NCBI RefSeq assembly: GCF_000236685.1
Contig: NC_016633.1
Span: forward strand, 1,798,001-1,862,000
Source of the DNA: Sphaerochaeta pleomorpha str. Grapes
GTDB taxonomy: Bacteria; Spirochaetota; Spirochaetia; Sphaerochaetales; Sphaerochaetaceae
Length of the DNA: 64,000 nt
Reading direction: 5' to 3'
Below are positions 63,103-64,000 of this stretch, piece after piece (position 1 is the first letter of the stretch; every line of letters begins with the position of its first letter). Position numbers and translations under genes: made by a program. The notes under the pieces were generated by a model, which was given only the letters and a program-made list of their open reading frames with translations, did not search any database and was not told the DNA's origin.

Positions 63103-64000
63103 TTATCGTTCCAACATAATACGGAAAATCTCAAGATCGGTTTCCCGCATGCCGTCTCGGCCCAACCTTCCGATGCTTTGTATCGTTCGTTCGGTAGTAT
63201 CCTTCACCAAGCCATCCCCAGAAAGAAAGACATGCCCATCGGCAACCATAAAATATGCCATCTGGGCTGCCTCAACCGATGAAGCAATCTTTGCAGCACA
63301 GGAGGCCTTTGCCCCATCACAGACAATACCTGAGACATTTGCAAGGGTATTGGTAATTGTTGCTTCAATAACCTTGCGGGAAGCCTTATGAAGATAGGCA
63401 ATGCCTGCCCCTGATCCTGCCGAAGCAGAGACAGCCCCACAATAGGCACTCAGTTTTCCTAGATTTGTTTTTTGATAGATTGCAATCAGGTTGCTCAATA
63501 CCAGTGCACGATATTTGCACTCATCTGAGACCTTCAGGGAGGAAGCATATACCTCTATAGGCAGGCTCACAGTCATACCCTGGTTGCCGCTGCCACTATT
63601 GATAACTACTGGCATGCTGCATCCATTCATCCGTGCGTCGCTTCCCGCTGCAGGAAGGGCCCTGGCAAGGATGGAAACATCGTTGCCATAGTGTTTCAGC
63701 AACGAGGCCCCCACCATAGCACCGTAAGAGTTTTTCAACCCTTCTTTGGCGATTGCAAAATTATAGGTAACTTGTCGGTCTAGGATGGCTTTTACATCCT
63801 CTATTCGAACAGCTCCTACAAAATTAAATATGGTATCGAGATTCAGGATGCTATAGTCCAAAACAGTACCCTTATCTTTTGACAAGGCCTGAGATACGAG
63901 GACCTGCCCATTTTTTTCTATCCTACTGATAAAAGTATGGGAGTGAACAATCTCCACAAGAGAACTTGCATTGCCTGCATGCATTTCTACAATGATCTGT
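63103..64000 (-). CDS. CyuA/UPF0597-type L-cysteine desulfidase-like protein, 5' partial
   Basis: The open frame continues past the right edge, so the N-terminus is missing and the ATG at 63984 is probably internal. Visible are MNGCSMPVVINSGSGNQGMT with the conserved N-S-G-S-G-N-Q-G, SAYCGAVSASAGSGAGIAYL and VSGIVCDGAKASCAAKIASS, whose Cys residues are iron-sulfur ligand candidates, as in serine dehydratase alpha-type proteins. Family members (YhaM/CyuA) degrade L-cysteine to pyruvate, ammonia and sulfide. It has its own terminator and is probably independent of the TRAP operon. Confidence 0.85.
   Translation of the reverse strand, partial: QIIVEMHAGNASSLVEIVHSHTFISRIEKNGQVLVSQALSKDKGTVLDYSILNLDTIFNFVGAVRIEDVKAILDRQVTYNFAIAKEGLKNSYGAMVGASLLKHYGNDVSILARALPAAGSDARMNGCSMPVVINSGSGNQGMTVSLPIEVYASSLKVSDECKYRALVLSNLIAIYQKTNLGKLSAYCGAVSASAGSGAGIAYLHKASRKVIEATITNTLANVSGIVCDGAKASCAAKIASSVEAAQMAYFMVADGHVFLSGDGLVKDTTERTIQSIGRLGRDGMRETDLEIFRIMLER

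Noticed and set aside
1-64000. tRNA, rRNA, riboswitch or CRISPR loci
   Set aside because: No cloverleaf, conserved rRNA stretch, known aptamer core or regularly spaced repeat was recognised by eye; a tRNAscan, Infernal and CRISPR-finder run would be decisive.

Overview
The window looks like an accessory-rich stretch of a host-associated or anaerobic spirochaete chromosome. The mix of fused and TAXI-type TRAP genes, sugar ABC transporters with cytoplasmic glycosidases, two lipoproteins with InlB-type repeats, and a LoaP/RfaH-like NusG paralog in front of a polysaccharide cluster would suit Sphaerochaeta. That assignment is an inference from gene content. No rRNA or tRNA gene was recognised.

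Layout. 1-5.5 kb is a three-layer nest of mobile DNA: a decayed IS630-type transposase gene (34-183 and 5199-5494, minus strand) is split by an IS3-type element (184-5198), whose transposase is in turn split by an element carrying three tandem tyrosine recombinases (recombinase-in-trio, RIT type; 1319-4745). From 5.7 to 22 kb, reading leftwards, is a surface-polysaccharide cluster: aroE, a NusG paralog (LoaP/RfaH type), a CapD/WbpM-type dehydratase, a PLP aminotransferase, an initiating sugar transferase, two ATP-grasp ligases around a GNAT acetyltransferase, a glycosyltransferase, gmd, fcl, a second glycosyltransferase and a Wzy-like polymerase. A plus-strand two-gene unit sits inside it; its regulator gene carries an in-frame (CA)14 tract.

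22-37 kb is a mosaic: a transglutaminase-like protein, two paralogous lipoproteins flanking a small membrane protein, a RloA/RloB (AbiL-like) AAA-ATPase plus TOPRIM pair whose second gene has a stop at codon 10, a decayed AlbA_2/RecG-like gene, a cupin, a YjdF-like membrane protein, a DUF234-type ATPase and a nitroreductase.

37-45 kb is a LacI-regulated sugar operon (binding protein, two permeases, GH31 glycosidase) with the repressor gene upstream and matching TTAAGCGCTTAA operators at the operon promoter and at lacI. 45-55.5 kb is an AraC-regulated glycan locus: a leftward operon (Gfo/Idh/MocA oxidoreductase, FG-GAP protein) and a rightward operon (binding protein, GH3, two permeases). Both promoters carry the same 22-bp box. 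55.8-56.6 kb is a second, nearly identical copy of the YjdF-like gene. 57-63 kb is a leftward operon for uptake and breakdown of an organic acid: DHDPS-family aldolase, FAD oxidoreductase, PPC-domain protein, TAXI binding protein and fused TRAP permease. A CyuA/UPF0597 gene runs off the right edge.

The strongest leads are the nested RIT insertion exactly behind the catalytic Asp codon of an IS transposase, the (CA)14 candidate contingency locus in the polysaccharide cluster, the duplicated AraC box, the LacI operator pair, and the defence pair with a premature stop.
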